Positions 51,271 through 60,006 of a stretch of DNA of 64,000 bases are shown piece by piece. Made by a program: the position numbers and the translations under genes. Numbering within the stretch: position 1 is the stretch's first letter; each line of letters opens with the position of its first letter. The notes beneath the pieces are model-generated. The model saw only the letters and a program-made list of their open reading frames with translations, was not told the DNA's origin and did not search any database. The DNA is taken from assembly GCF_001613245.1 (NCBI RefSeq), contig NZ_BDBZ01000001.1, forward strand, positions 62,001 to 126,000, in the 5' to 3' direction. Source of the stretch: Nocardia speluncae NBRC 108251. Its GTDB lineage: Bacteria > Actinomycetota > Actinomycetes > Mycobacteriales > Mycobacteriaceae.

Positions 51271-52289
51271 GCGGCCGCCTACGCCGGGTCCTGGCGACGG
51301 CCGCCGCCACGGTGGTGGCACTGTCCGCGCTCAGCGCCTGCTCCGCGGGAACCGGCGACGACGAAACCATCCGCTTCGCGCTGGACTGGACGCCGAACAC
51401 CAACCACACCGGGCTGTTCGTGGCACAGCAGCGCGGCTGGTTCGCCGAGGCCGGCCTCGAGGTGGAGATCCTGCCGTACAACAACACCGCCGTCGATACG
51501 GTCATCGACGCCGGCAATGCCGAATTCGGTATCAGTACCCATAATTCGTCGACCTTCTCCCGCGCGTCCGGCGGGCATACGATCTCGGTGCTCGCGCCAC
51601 TGCAACGCTGGGCGACCGGGATCGGGGTCAAGGCGGACCGCGCCGATATCAGATCCCCTGAGGATTTGGACGGCAAGACCTACGCCGGCTTCGGTGACCC
51701 CGGCGAAGTGGAAGCGCTGCAACAGGTGATTCGCAACGACGGCGGTACCGGCGAATTCGAATCGGTCACCCTGGGGACCTCGGCGTACGAGGCGGTCTAC
51801 TCCGGGCAGGCGGATTTCACCGTCTCCTACCTCGCCTGGGAGGGAATCGAAGCCGAACATCACGGCACACCCATGAAGTATTTCCGCTACACCGATTTCG
51901 GTTTCCCCGATGCCTACGCCATCGTGATCGACGCCAACCAGGACTGGTTGACAGCGAACCCGGATCGCGCAGCGAAATTCATCCAGGTACTGCAGCGTGG
52001 GTACCAGTTCGCCGCCGACGAACCGGCGGCCGCCGCCCAGGATCTGCTCGACGCGAATCCCGGCGCGTTCCCCGATGAATCGCTGGTGTTCGAGAGCCAG
52101 CGCATGCTGGCCGAGCAGTTCATGAAAGACGCTGAGGGCCGGGTGGGCACCCAGACCCGGGAGCAGTGGGCGGCGAATTCCGGTTTCCTGTTCGACAAGG
52201 GCCTGCTCACCGGTCCGGACGGTGCGCCCTTGGCCGAGGAACCCGACTGGTCGGCGTATTTCACCGATGAATATCTCGCTTCCCCGTAG
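51267..52289 (+). CDS. ABC transporter substrate-binding lipoprotein, thiamin-pyrimidine type (ThiY-like)
   Basis: A 340-residue solute-binding protein of the NMT1/THI5-like group. The signal peptide ends in the lipobox L22-S23-A24-C25. FALDWTPNTNHTGLFVAQQRGWF is the family start motif, shared with ThiY, which binds formylaminopyrimidine. With TenA and the riboswitch this indicates uptake of thiamin-pyrimidine precursors. GTG 51267 is preferred because it overlaps the tenA stop as GTGA; a GTG at 51255 is possible. The gene overlaps the permease by 23 bp. Confidence 0.9.
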   Translation: MSGRLRRVLATAAATVVALSALSACSAGTGDDETIRFALDWTPNTNHTGLFVAQQRGWFAEAGLEVEILPYNNTAVDTVIDAGNAEFGISTHNSSTFSRASGGHTISVLAPLQRWATGIGVKADRADIRSPEDLDGKTYAGFGDPGEVEALQQVIRNDGGTGEFESVTLGTSAYEAVYSGQADFTVSYLAWEGIEAEHHGTPMKYFRYTDFGFPDAYAIVIDANQDWLTANPDRAAKFIQVLQRGYQFAADEPAAAAQDLLDANPGAFPDESLVFESQRMLAEQFMKDAEGRVGTQTREQWAANSGFLFDKGLLTGPDGAPLAEEPDWSAYFTDEYLASP

Positions 52290-53118
52290 CACCGCGGCGC
52301 GCGGCAATCCGCCGCCCACCGACCCACCCCCGGCGGGCGGCAGCGGGTTGTCGACGATCGGCCGCCTGATGCCGGCACTCGTCACCCTGGGGGTTCTGGT
52401 CGTCTGCTGGCAGGTCTACGTGCAGATCAGCGGAATCCGTCCGCAAATCCTTCCGTCACCGATGCGTGTACTGGAACAGGGGTGGGCGCACCGCGACGAG
52501 ATCGCCGTCCACGCCGCCGCCACCCTGCAAGTGACAGCAACCGGTTTCGCGCTGTCGCTGAGCCTGGCCTGGCTACTGGCCGTCGTGGTCGACTTCTCGC
52601 CCTGGCTGCGCCGCGCGTTCGTCCCACTGTTCGTGGCCTCCCAGACTGTGCCGATCATCGCGATCGCGCCACTGATGGTGATCTGGTTCGGTTTCGGCCT
52701 GCTACCGAAGGTCCTCGTCGTCGCACTGGTCACTTTCTTCCCCATGGCCATCGGCCTGATCGAGGGCTTCGCCGCGGCCGACCGGGAAGCGGGCGCCCTG
52801 TTGCGCAGTATGGGTGCAACACGCGTTCAGGTTTTCCGCTATGTACGCCTGCCGTCGGCGATACCCCGGTTCTTCACGGCGCTGCGCATCGGGATCACCT
52901 ACGCCGTAGTCGGCGCCGTATTCGCCGAATACGTAGGCGCCCGCGAGGGGCTCGGCATCTACATGAGTCTGCAGAAGAACTCGTTCCGCACCGACTTGGT
53001 GCTGGCGGCCGTGTTCGTGACAGCGCTCATCAGCATCGCGCTGTACCTACTGACCTTCGTGGTCGAGCGGATCGTCGCCCCCTGGTCGCGCGCGGAGAAC
53101 CGGAGTGGCCGTGACTGA
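52267..53118 (+). CDS. ABC transporter permease (ThiX-like)
   Basis: A 283-residue inner-membrane protein with about six helices (first at 36-55) and the cytoplasmic EAA-type loop DREAGALLRSMGATRVQVFRYVRLP split over two lines of helix, which docks with the ATPase. The N-terminal 30 residues are proline-rich and probably cytoplasmic. It belongs to the nitrate/sulfonate/pyrimidine group (SsuC/ThiX). No clear ribosome site precedes the ATG, which fits coupling to the overlapping binding-protein gene. It overlaps the ATPase gene by 8 bp. Confidence 0.9.
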   Translation: MNISLPRSTAARGNPPPTDPPPAGGSGLSTIGRLMPALVTLGVLVVCWQVYVQISGIRPQILPSPMRVLEQGWAHRDEIAVHAAATLQVTATGFALSLSLAWLLAVVVDFSPWLRRAFVPLFVASQTVPIIAIAPLMVIWFGFGLLPKVLVVALVTFFPMAIGLIEGFAAADREAGALLRSMGATRVQVFRYVRLPSAIPRFFTALRIGITYAVVGAVFAEYVGAREGLGIYMSLQKNSFRTDLVLAAVFVTALISIALYLLTFVVERIVAPWSRAENRSGRD

Positions 53119-53929
53119 TCCGAACGGCAACCGCCTCGTTGTCGACGCCCTCAGCAAATCTTTTCCGCGACCCGGCCGGGGACGGCCGAGCCGGGAAGTA
53201 CTGGGCGGCCTGTCGTTCACTGCGCAGCCCGGTGAGTTCGTGTCCGTCATCGGCCCCAGCGGATGCGGTAAGAGCACCCTGTTCAATATGCTGGCCGGTC
53301 TGGAAACTCCCGACGCGGGCAGCGTCCGCTTCGGCGGCGACACCCGGCCGGTATCGGCCCACTGCGCCTACATGCCGCAAAAGGATCTGTTGTTCCCGTG
53401 GCGCACCGTCCTCGACAACACCATCCTCGGCCTGCTGGTGCACGGTGTTCCGAAAGTCGAAGCCCGGCGCCGCGCCGTCGAATTGTTCGATGCCTTCGGA
53501 CTGTCCGGATTCGAGGACGCCCGCCCGTCCCAGCTGTCCGGCGGTATGCGCCAACGTGCCGCACTGCTGCGCACCGTCGTCCAGGAACGCGAACTACTGC
53601 TGCTGGACGAGCCTTTCGGTGCGCTCGACTCGCTCACCCGCACCGAGATGCAGGCCTGGTTACAAGGCGTCTGGCAGCGGTATCGGTGGATGGTGCTGAT
53701 GATCACCCACGATATCCGCGAGGCGGTGTACCTGTCGGACCGTGTCGTCGTCCTGTCCGCTCGGCCGGCTACGGTGCGCCGCGAGGTGCGTATCGATCTC
53801 CCGCGACCGCGCACGTTGTCCATGATCACTGCTCCCGAGTTCGCCGCCCTGGAACAGGAACTCCTCGACGTACTGACCGAGGAGTCGCGTCCCGCTCCGG
53901 CCGCGCCGGGGCCGGTGGTCAGCAGTTGA
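53111..53929 (+). CDS. ABC transporter ATP-binding protein (ThiZ-like)
   Basis: A 272-residue nucleotide-binding subunit: Walker A GPSGCGKST, Q-loop MPQKDLLFPW, signature LSGGMRQRAALLR, Walker B LLLLDEPFGALD and the switch histidine in MITHDIREAV. Together with the two preceding genes it completes a thiamin-precursor importer under TPP riboswitch control. The GTG at 53111 has GGAG five bases before it; an earlier GTG at 53105 overlaps that site. Last gene of the operon, convergent with an esterase. Confidence 0.93.
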   Translation: MTDPNGNRLVVDALSKSFPRPGRGRPSREVLGGLSFTAQPGEFVSVIGPSGCGKSTLFNMLAGLETPDAGSVRFGGDTRPVSAHCAYMPQKDLLFPWRTVLDNTILGLLVHGVPKVEARRRAVELFDAFGLSGFEDARPSQLSGGMRQRAALLRTVVQERELLLLDEPFGALDSLTRTEMQAWLQGVWQRYRWMVLMITHDIREAVYLSDRVVVLSARPATVRREVRIDLPRPRTLSMITAPEFAALEQELLDVLTEESRPAPAAPGPVVSS

Positions 53930-54020
53930 CGGCATTCGTCACCGAACTCGCGATTCGGCTCGGGCACCGCATCGAACACCACACCGGCAAGTTCTGAGCC
54001 GAGCCGGTCTCGGTGCCGGA

Positions 54021-55091
54021 TTACTCCGGCAGTGGGTGGGATTCGAAGAAATCCCAGATCAGCTGTGTGGCGTTGATGGAGGTGGTGTTGCCGCCGACGA
54101 AGATCTCCGGAAACGGGACCGCGGTGTTTCCGGGCCAGACGTGTCCGCCGCCCTGGATCGAGTACAACTCGACGCCGGCATCCGCGGAGCAGGGATAACT
54201 TTCGCGGTAGACGTCGGGTGCTATCTGCTGCCGGTCCGGGACCGTGCCGCAACCGTTGCGCCGCGCCCATCCGGCGACGGCCTCCGGAACGCTCGCGGGC
54301 CCCGGTCCGTCGACCGCGGGTCCGTCGCGCCCGGTGCCCACGGAGGACCCGGTGCCGTCGGGGGAGGGCAGCAACCGAGCGTTGGGTCCGGTGCCACCGG
54401 TATAGGCGACGATCGGATCCGCGGTGCCGTGGAATGCGATGACCGGGACGGGACGGGACGTGTTGCACCAGGGGAAATCCTGTACTCCCGCGACCGGTGC
54501 GATAGCGGCTACCCGGTCGGAGAGCCGGCAGGCCAGTGCCGACGTGGTGAAGGCGCCCATCGAAAGACCGGTGACGAAGACGCGGCGGGTGTCGACACAC
54601 AGGGTCGATTCGACGTGGTCGATCAGCCGGTCGATCCAGTCGATATCGGCACTGCCCGGCTGGAAGTTCCAGCGGGGAGGGCCGGGATCGTCGAGTTGTG
54701 GTGTGACGGTGACGAATCCGTGAGTGGCGCCGTACTCGCCGAACCCGCTGCTCGCGTGTGCAATCCAGGCGGGTTCCAGATAACCGTGCAGGTCGAGCAC
54801 AACGGGGCGGGGTCCGGCCGCGTCAGCCGGGACATCCTGGATATAGGTGCCGGACCGCCCTGCGGCCGCGAACCGCTCGACACTGTTGCCCGGCGCTATC
54901 GGTGTGGCGGTGCATCCCGGCGAAGGGGTCGCGGCGCCGTCGGCGTTCGCGACACCGGCGATCAGGCCGGACGGGAGGAGTGCGGCGACGATCGCGGCGG
55001 CGATCCCGAGTGCACGAACCGAGCGGCCGGGCCGGGCGCATCCGGGTTTCACGGTCGGCCCCGGCCTGGCGGAAACAGTATTCCCCTTCAT
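54021..55091 (-). CDS. Secreted PHB-depolymerase-like esterase (LpqC/feruloyl esterase type)
   Basis: A 356-residue alpha/beta-hydrolase of the esterase PHB/LpqC family. A signal peptide of about 50 residues ends near VANA. LDLHGY gives the oxyanion region, FVTGLSMGAFTT the nucleophilic serine, AFHGTADPIV the aspartate and GGGHVWPG the histidine. It probably acts outside the cell on polyhydroxyalkanoate-like or other esters. The ATG at 55091 lacks a strong ribosome site. An in-frame extension to 55445 would overlap the Mug gene and is not used. Confidence 0.88.
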   Translation of the reverse strand: MKGNTVSARPGPTVKPGCARPGRSVRALGIAAAIVAALLPSGLIAGVANADGAATPSPGCTATPIAPGNSVERFAAAGRSGTYIQDVPADAAGPRPVVLDLHGYLEPAWIAHASSGFGEYGATHGFVTVTPQLDDPGPPRWNFQPGSADIDWIDRLIDHVESTLCVDTRRVFVTGLSMGAFTTSALACRLSDRVAAIAPVAGVQDFPWCNTSRPVPVIAFHGTADPIVAYTGGTGPNARLLPSPDGTGSSVGTGRDGPAVDGPGPASVPEAVAGWARRNGCGTVPDRQQIAPDVYRESYPCSADAGVELYSIQGGGHVWPGNTAVPFPEIFVGGNTTSINATQLIWDFFESHPLPE

Positions 55092-55194
55092 GGAAATAAG
55101 TTTCTCACGGCGTCGGATCATCTGGTGGTATTCGGTTGAATGCCCCCCGGCGGGAAGGCCGGTGTGATCGTTTGTGAGCTGGGTTTGCGGCTTG

Positions 55195-55767
55195 TCACCG
55201 GCCGGAAAGCCGCTCCGCCTCCCTACGGAGGGTACGGAATTCGTCGGCCAGCGCATCCACTGTGTAGTGGGCGTTGAGACCGCTCGGATTGGGCAGGACC
55301 CAAATGGCGGTATCGCCGAGCACGTCGGGTTGCCGCCCGACCGTGGTGCGTGGGCGGCCGAACGCCGTGCGATAGGCGCCCAGGCCCAGGACAGCGAGGA
55401 TCCGTGGGCGATAGCGCTGCACCCGTTCGTCGAGAATGCGGCCACCGTCGCGTAACTCCTGCCCGGTCAGTTCGTCGGCCTTCGCCGTGGTGCGCGCGAC
55501 GACGTTGGTGATTCCCAGCCCGAGCTCGAGCAGCTGGTCCTCCTCGTCGGGACGGAACTGCCGCGGTGTGAATCCCGAGTGGAACAGCGCAGGCCAGAAC
55601 CGGTTACCGGGCCGGGCGAAGTGAAAGCCGGTCGCGCCCGACCACAACCCGGGATTGATTCCGCAGAACAGCACCCGCAGGCCGGGTGCCAGGACATCGG
55701 GGATGGTGGTGCCCGCCGCGGCCGCCAGATCGGCCGGTGTGGGACGGTACGCAGCGGAACGAGCCAT
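55195..55767 (-). CDS. mug: G/U mismatch-specific DNA glycosylase
   Basis: A 190-residue member of the uracil-DNA glycosylase superfamily, Mug/TDG branch. LFCGINPGLWSG at about 33-44 is the active-site motif with asparagine as water-positioning residue, and LPNPSGLNAHY near residue 165 is the intercalation loop. It removes uracil or ethenocytosine opposite guanine. It lies 103 bp upstream of the esterase gene in the same direction without functional link. The ATG at 55767 has only a weak ribosome site. Confidence 0.92.
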   Translation of the reverse strand: MARSAAYRPTPADLAAAAGTTIPDVLAPGLRVLFCGINPGLWSGATGFHFARPGNRFWPALFHSGFTPRQFRPDEEDQLLELGLGITNVVARTTAKADELTGQELRDGGRILDERVQRYRPRILAVLGLGAYRTAFGRPRTTVGRQPDVLGDTAIWVLPNPSGLNAHYTVDALADEFRTLRREAERLSGR

Positions 55768-55883
55768 CAGACCAGTCTGCCGCAGTCATCGGGCCGCCAG
55801 GGCAGTGCTCCTGACTGCACCGGGCGTCCGGTGTTCGCCGTGCCCTCGGCCCCGGCGCGGTGCGGGAGATCCGCTGATCGGGG

Positions 55884-56876
55884 TCAACCGAGTCCGAGGC
55901 TCGGGCTGTTCACCTCGTGTGAGGGCGACGCCGGCGACTCGGAAGTGGGCGGGGCCGGGAGCGCGGTATCGGCGCCTAGGCCCTTCTCCGCGGCGGCGGT
56001 ACGGATCGCGTCCACCACGAGCAGCAACGCGGCCCGGCGGGCCGAATTGGTGCGGTAGGCCAGGGACACGGTCCGGGTGAGGATGTCACCGAGCGCGATG
56101 ATGTCCACACCCGGCGGTCGCAGAGCCAGGCCCAGATCCGACACCAATGTCACTCCCAGGCCCGCCGCGACCATCGCCATCGCGGTCGCCTGCTCCTCCA
56201 CCTCGTGGTCGATCCGCGGCGCGACTCCGGCCGATTGGAACGCCAGCCGCGCCGCCTGCCCGAAATGAGAGCGGGCGGGGGCGAGTATCCAGGGATGTTC
56301 GGCCAGCTCGGCGAGTGTCACACTGGCCCCCGGCACCGCCCCGGACGGGACAGCGGCATGGATCCGCTCGACCGCGATCACCGCGCGCTGCAGCCCGCGG
56401 TCCCAGGGCATGGGGTAATTCGAGTAGTCGAGGACGAAGGACAAATCCAGTGCGCCGTCACGCACTGCCGCGGCGGTTGCCTCCGGGGCGAGTTCCCGCG
56501 TCCGCACCCTGATCCCCGGGTGAGTCAGGGCGAGGGAGGTGAGCGCGTCGGGCATCAGACCGGAGGCCACCGAAGCCCACACACCGGCCGTCAGCGTTGC
56601 CGACACCGATTCACCGGCGTCCTCGAGTGCCTGGGTCGCGCGTTCGACCGAGGCCAGGATCTCCTCGGCGTGCTCGGCAAGCAGGACGCCGAGATCGGTC
56701 AGCTGCACGCGGCGTCCACGCCGTTCGAACAAGCGCGTACCGACATCGCGTTCGAGCTGTGCGAGCTGCTGCGATACCGCCGACGCAGTGTAATGCAATG
56801 CCGTCGCGGCCGCGGTAACCGTGCCGCGCCGATGCAGCTCGCGCAACATTCGCAGGCGAGGGATCGACAAGTCCAT
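55884..56876 (-). CDS. LysR-family transcriptional regulator
   Basis: A 330-residue LysR regulator. The HTH is in TVTAAATALHYTASAVSQQLAQLERDVGTRLF, split here as residues 19-38 and on; the effector domain runs from about 90 to 295. The final 25 residues are serine/proline-rich. It is divergent from the Glu/Leu-type dehydrogenase gene across about 200 bp and probably regulates it, in the manner of nitrogen-metabolism LysR proteins such as ArgP-like ones; that comparison rests only on layout. Confidence 0.9.
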   Translation of the reverse strand: MDLSIPRLRMLRELHRRGTVTAAATALHYTASAVSQQLAQLERDVGTRLFERRGRRVQLTDLGVLLAEHAEEILASVERATQALEDAGESVSATLTAGVWASVASGLMPDALTSLALTHPGIRVRTRELAPEATAAAVRDGALDLSFVLDYSNYPMPWDRGLQRAVIAVERIHAAVPSGAVPGASVTLAELAEHPWILAPARSHFGQAARLAFQSAGVAPRIDHEVEEQATAMAMVAAGLGVTLVSDLGLALRPPGVDIIALGDILTRTVSLAYRTNSARRAALLLVVDAIRTAAAEKGLGADTALPAPPTSESPASPSHEVNSPSLGLG

Positions 56877-57077
56877 ACGACGAGCCTAAGCGTTGTGCAG
56901 CAACGCTGAACACTGCCGTGAACCAACCGTAAATAGACGCGCGAGCAGGTGCGACCGCACAGTTATGGTATCGGGCACACATCGTGGCCAGGGACGACGA
57001 AGTCCGGACGGAACATTTGCGCGCCGGGCTGCCGCATGCGGTGGTAACGGCCCAGCACGAGGAGGAGGTGGTTCATC

Positions 57078-58340
57078 GTGACGGCGATCGACAACCCTAT
57101 GGGGGGTACCCCGCACATGACCGCGCAAACCTTTCCGGATATTTCCGCGGCACCGGCCGCGGCGCCGCCGGTGCGCCGGACCGAACCGTATATGCGCCTG
57201 CAATGGACGGATTCGCTGACGGGCGCGGTCGGCTACCTGGTGGTGCACACCCTGCGGGCGGGCCTGGCCACCGGCGGCACGCGGATGCGGGCCGGATGCT
57301 CCTTGCGGGAGGTCGAGGATCTGGCACGCGGGATGGCCGATAAGACCGCCACCTTCGATCTCCCGGTCGGCGGGGCCAAGGGCGGTATCGATTTCGACCC
57401 GAAGGATCCACGGGCGATCGGCGTGCTCGAGCGATTCTGCGAGGCCATGCGCCCCTGGCTGGACATGCATTGGGTGACGGCGGAGGACCTGGGGGTTCCG
57501 CAGCATCTGATCGACGAGGTGTTCGAGAAGCTCGGGCTCGGCCAGAGCTACCATGCCGCGATCAGCCGCGCCGCCTACCCGGCCGCGACTCTGGAGCGGG
57601 TCCGCAGCGGGCTGAACGCGGCAGTGGAGGGCGGGTTCCTGCTGGGCGATGTGATCGGTGGCTACGGGGTTGCGCATGCCTGCCTCGCCGCCGCGGTATG
57701 GCGAGGCCGGGCTCCTGCCGAGACGACGGTCGCGATCCAGGGCATCGGCACCATGGGCGGTGCTGCGGCCTACTACCTGCACGAAGCCGGTATGAAGGTC
57801 ACCGTGGTGGCCGACGCCGCCGGCGCGCTGTACTGCCCGGACGGGTTGGATATCCCGGCGCTGCTGGATCTGCGCGACGGCTTCGGCGAGGTCGACCGGA
57901 CACGGCTGCCCGCAGGTGTCGAACAATTACCGCGCGCCGCGGTGCTCTCCGCCGAGGTGGATATCCTCGTTCCGGCGGCGATCTCCTACGCGATCACTCC
58001 GGACAATTCGTTCGATATCCGGGCCCGTGTCATCGTGGAGGCGGCGAATGCGGCGACGACCCCGGAAGCGGAGGCCATGCTCGCCGCCCGCGGCGTCCCG
58101 GTTCTTCCGGATTTCGTCGCGAACGCGGGGGCCGTGGCCTGGGCATGGTGGCTGCTTCTCGGCGAGGTCGACGACAATCCGGACACCTCCTTCGACCGGC
58201 TGCGCACCACCATGCACAGCAAGGTCGCGCAGTTGCTGGCCGCGTGGGCCGAGGAGGGGGTCACGCCGCGCGAGGCGGGCCACCGCCTGGCCGACGAACC
58301 GGCGCCGTCCGCTGTTTCCGGCCCGGTCGTCATCCCCTGA
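57078..58340 (+). CDS. Glu/Leu/Phe/Val dehydrogenase family protein
   Basis: A 420-residue amino-acid dehydrogenase. PVGGAKGGIDFDP at about 95-107 holds the catalytic lysine, TAEDLGVP the aspartate region, and VAIQGIGTMGGAAAYYL starts the NAD-binding Rossmann domain. It catalyses reversible oxidative deamination, most like NAD(P)-dependent glutamate dehydrogenases of the short type. The GTG at 57078 is seven bases after GGAGGAGGTG; a later ATG at 57117 has none. An N-terminal lead of about 30 residues is unconserved. Likely regulated by the divergent LysR gene. Confidence 0.92.
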   Translation: MTAIDNPMGGTPHMTAQTFPDISAAPAAAPPVRRTEPYMRLQWTDSLTGAVGYLVVHTLRAGLATGGTRMRAGCSLREVEDLARGMADKTATFDLPVGGAKGGIDFDPKDPRAIGVLERFCEAMRPWLDMHWVTAEDLGVPQHLIDEVFEKLGLGQSYHAAISRAAYPAATLERVRSGLNAAVEGGFLLGDVIGGYGVAHACLAAAVWRGRAPAETTVAIQGIGTMGGAAAYYLHEAGMKVTVVADAAGALYCPDGLDIPALLDLRDGFGEVDRTRLPAGVEQLPRAAVLSAEVDILVPAAISYAITPDNSFDIRARVIVEAANAATTPEAEAMLAARGVPVLPDFVANAGAVAWAWWLLLGEVDDNPDTSFDRLRTTMHSKVAQLLAAWAEEGVTPREAGHRLADEPAPSAVSGPVVIP

Positions 58341-58382
58341 ACAGGGTGCCTGCTGTCGCAGGTCCGGTCGCGCCGGACCACC

Positions 58383-58411
58383 GTGGCGATCACCCGGGCG
58401 GTGATCGCCAC
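58383..58411 (+). terminator. Hairpin terminator after the dehydrogenase
   Basis: Perfect 12-bp repeat GTGGCGATCACC (58383-58394) with its complement at 58400-58411 and a five-base loop, 42 bp after the stop. No T run. Confidence 0.65.
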
Positions 58412-58521
58412 CCGGCGCGTTCCGCGGCACGCCTTTGTGCCTTGTTCTGCCGGAACCTGTCGGTCCCGCGGAGTACGCTCACACGCGCCGGCGTGGCGGT
58501 GACGACATGGAGGTACGTGTG

Positions 58522-59619
58522 ATGGACGTACTGCTCGGAATCGGGACGCGCAAGGGGTTGTTCCTGGCGCGTAGCAAGGACGGTCGGTCGAACTGGGAGG
58601 TCGGTGAACCCCAGTTCGCCGTCGCCGATGTGAAGGCCTTCGCGATCGATACCCGGCGGTCCACGCCGCGCCTGCTCGCAGGCGTGCTGGACAGCCATTT
58701 CGGCCCGACCATGGTGGTCAGTGACGACTTCGGTGTCACCTGGAGCGAGCCGGACGATGCGCCGCTGGCCTTCCCGGAGGACACCGGGGCGGCACTGCAG
58801 GGTGTCTGGCAGATCGCGCCCGCCACCGCGGCGGAACCGGATGTGGTGTACGCGGGCGCCGAACCGGCTGCGCTGTTCCGCTCCACCGACGGCGGCCGGA
58901 CATTCGAGCTGGTTCGTGGCCTGTGGGAGCATCCGCACCGGCCGGAGTGGATGCCGGGCGGCGGTGGCCTCGCATTGCATACGATCCTGCCGCATCCGGC
59001 GGATACGCAGCGGATGGCCGTCGCCATCTCCACCGGCGGCGTCTATCGGACCACCGACGGCGGGGCCTCGTGGAAGCCGGCGAACAAGGGGGTCACCGCC
59101 GATTTCATGCCCGGTGAACTGCCGGAATGGGGACAGTGCGTGCACAAGGTCGCACTGGACGCGGATACGCCGAGCACCCTGTACCTGCAGAACCACGGTG
59201 GTGTTTTCCGCAGCACCGACGACGGCGTGAGCTGGCAGTCGATCGCCGGCGGTTTACCGCCCGCCAACTTCGGTTTCCCCATCGTCGCGCATCCGCGCCG
59301 CCCCGGTGTGATCTACACCTTCCCGCTGGACGCGGAGATGGAGCGCTTCCGATTCCCGCCGGATGCCCGCTGCGCGGTGTACCGCAGCGAGGACGGCGGC
59401 GATACCTGGTCCGCGCAGACGGATGGGCTCCCGGAGGAGCCGTTCTGGGCGGCGGTCATGCGTGATGCCATGAGTGCGGACAACGCCGACCCGGCCGGTA
59501 TCTACTTCGGGACCCGCAACGGCGAGGTCTATTGCAGCGCCGACGAGGGGGATCACTGGAAGCTCGTCGCCGACAAACTGCCCGACGTCCTGTGCGTCCG
59601 CGCCGCGGTCGTGGGATAA
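58522..59619 (+). CDS. Sialidase-like beta-propeller protein (Asp-box/BNR repeats)
   Basis: A 365-residue cytoplasmic protein, with no signal peptide, composed of beta-propeller blades. Five Asp-box motifs of the S-x-D-x-G-x-T-W type are seen: STDGGRTF, TTDGGASW, STDDGVSW, SEDGGDTW and SADEGDHW. It resembles sialidases/VPS10-type folds, but without signal peptide or obvious glycosidase residues its enzymatic role is unclear. GGAGGT is seven bases before the ATG at 58522. It is followed after 4 bp by a MoaD/ThiS-type protein, an association that suggests joint function. Confidence 0.88.
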   Translation: MDVLLGIGTRKGLFLARSKDGRSNWEVGEPQFAVADVKAFAIDTRRSTPRLLAGVLDSHFGPTMVVSDDFGVTWSEPDDAPLAFPEDTGAALQGVWQIAPATAAEPDVVYAGAEPAALFRSTDGGRTFELVRGLWEHPHRPEWMPGGGGLALHTILPHPADTQRMAVAISTGGVYRTTDGGASWKPANKGVTADFMPGELPEWGQCVHKVALDADTPSTLYLQNHGGVFRSTDDGVSWQSIAGGLPPANFGFPIVAHPRRPGVIYTFPLDAEMERFRFPPDARCAVYRSEDGGDTWSAQTDGLPEEPFWAAVMRDAMSADNADPAGIYFGTRNGEVYCSADEGDHWKLVADKLPDVLCVRAAVVG

Positions 59620-59623
59620 CGCC

Positions 59624-59896
59624 GTGGCCCGCGTCCATCTGCCGTCGATGCTGCGCACCTACGTAGGCGGCGACAAGGTGATCGAGCTGGACGGCGCGAC
59701 CCTGCGCACGGTGCTCGACGGATTGCGTGAACGGTCCGCCGGGCTCGAACGCCGGCTGCGCGACGAGAGCGGGCAGCTACGTCGCTATGTGAACTTCTAC
59801 GTCGGCGACGACGAATGCCGCACACTCGCCGGCCAGGACACACCGGTCGATGCCGAAACCGAGATCATGATCATCCCGTCGGTCGCCGGCGGGTGA
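59624..59896 (+). CDS. MoaD/ThiS-type ubiquitin-like sulfur-carrier protein
   Basis: A 90-residue beta-grasp protein ending in Gly-Gly (VAGG), the C-terminus that is adenylated and thiocarboxylated in MoaD, ThiS and CysO. VHLPSMLRTYVGGDKVIEL forms the first strands and ETEIMIIPSVAGG the last. No E1-like activating enzyme or sulfur-accepting synthase is adjacent; instead it is coupled to the beta-propeller gene 4 bp upstream. The GTG at 59624 is the natural start. It may be a sulfur carrier or a protein modifier; which one cannot be told. Confidence 0.88.
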   Translation: MARVHLPSMLRTYVGGDKVIELDGATLRTVLDGLRERSAGLERRLRDESGQLRRYVNFYVGDDECRTLAGQDTPVDAETEIMIIPSVAGG

Positions 59897-60006
59897 GTGT
59901 GCGGGCGCCGGCTACTCCCCGTGAACCGGCGATTCCGCGCCGCTTCGAAGTCTCGTGTCGGATCGGTATCCGCAAGCCCTGCTGACATGTTCGCGTAGGA
60001 GGAGTC

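Noticed and set aside
51267..52289. THI5-type pyrimidine synthase instead of a transport protein
   Set aside because: The CCCFC iron-binding motif of THI5 enzymes is absent, and a lipoprotein signal plus permease and ATPase genes point to uptake.
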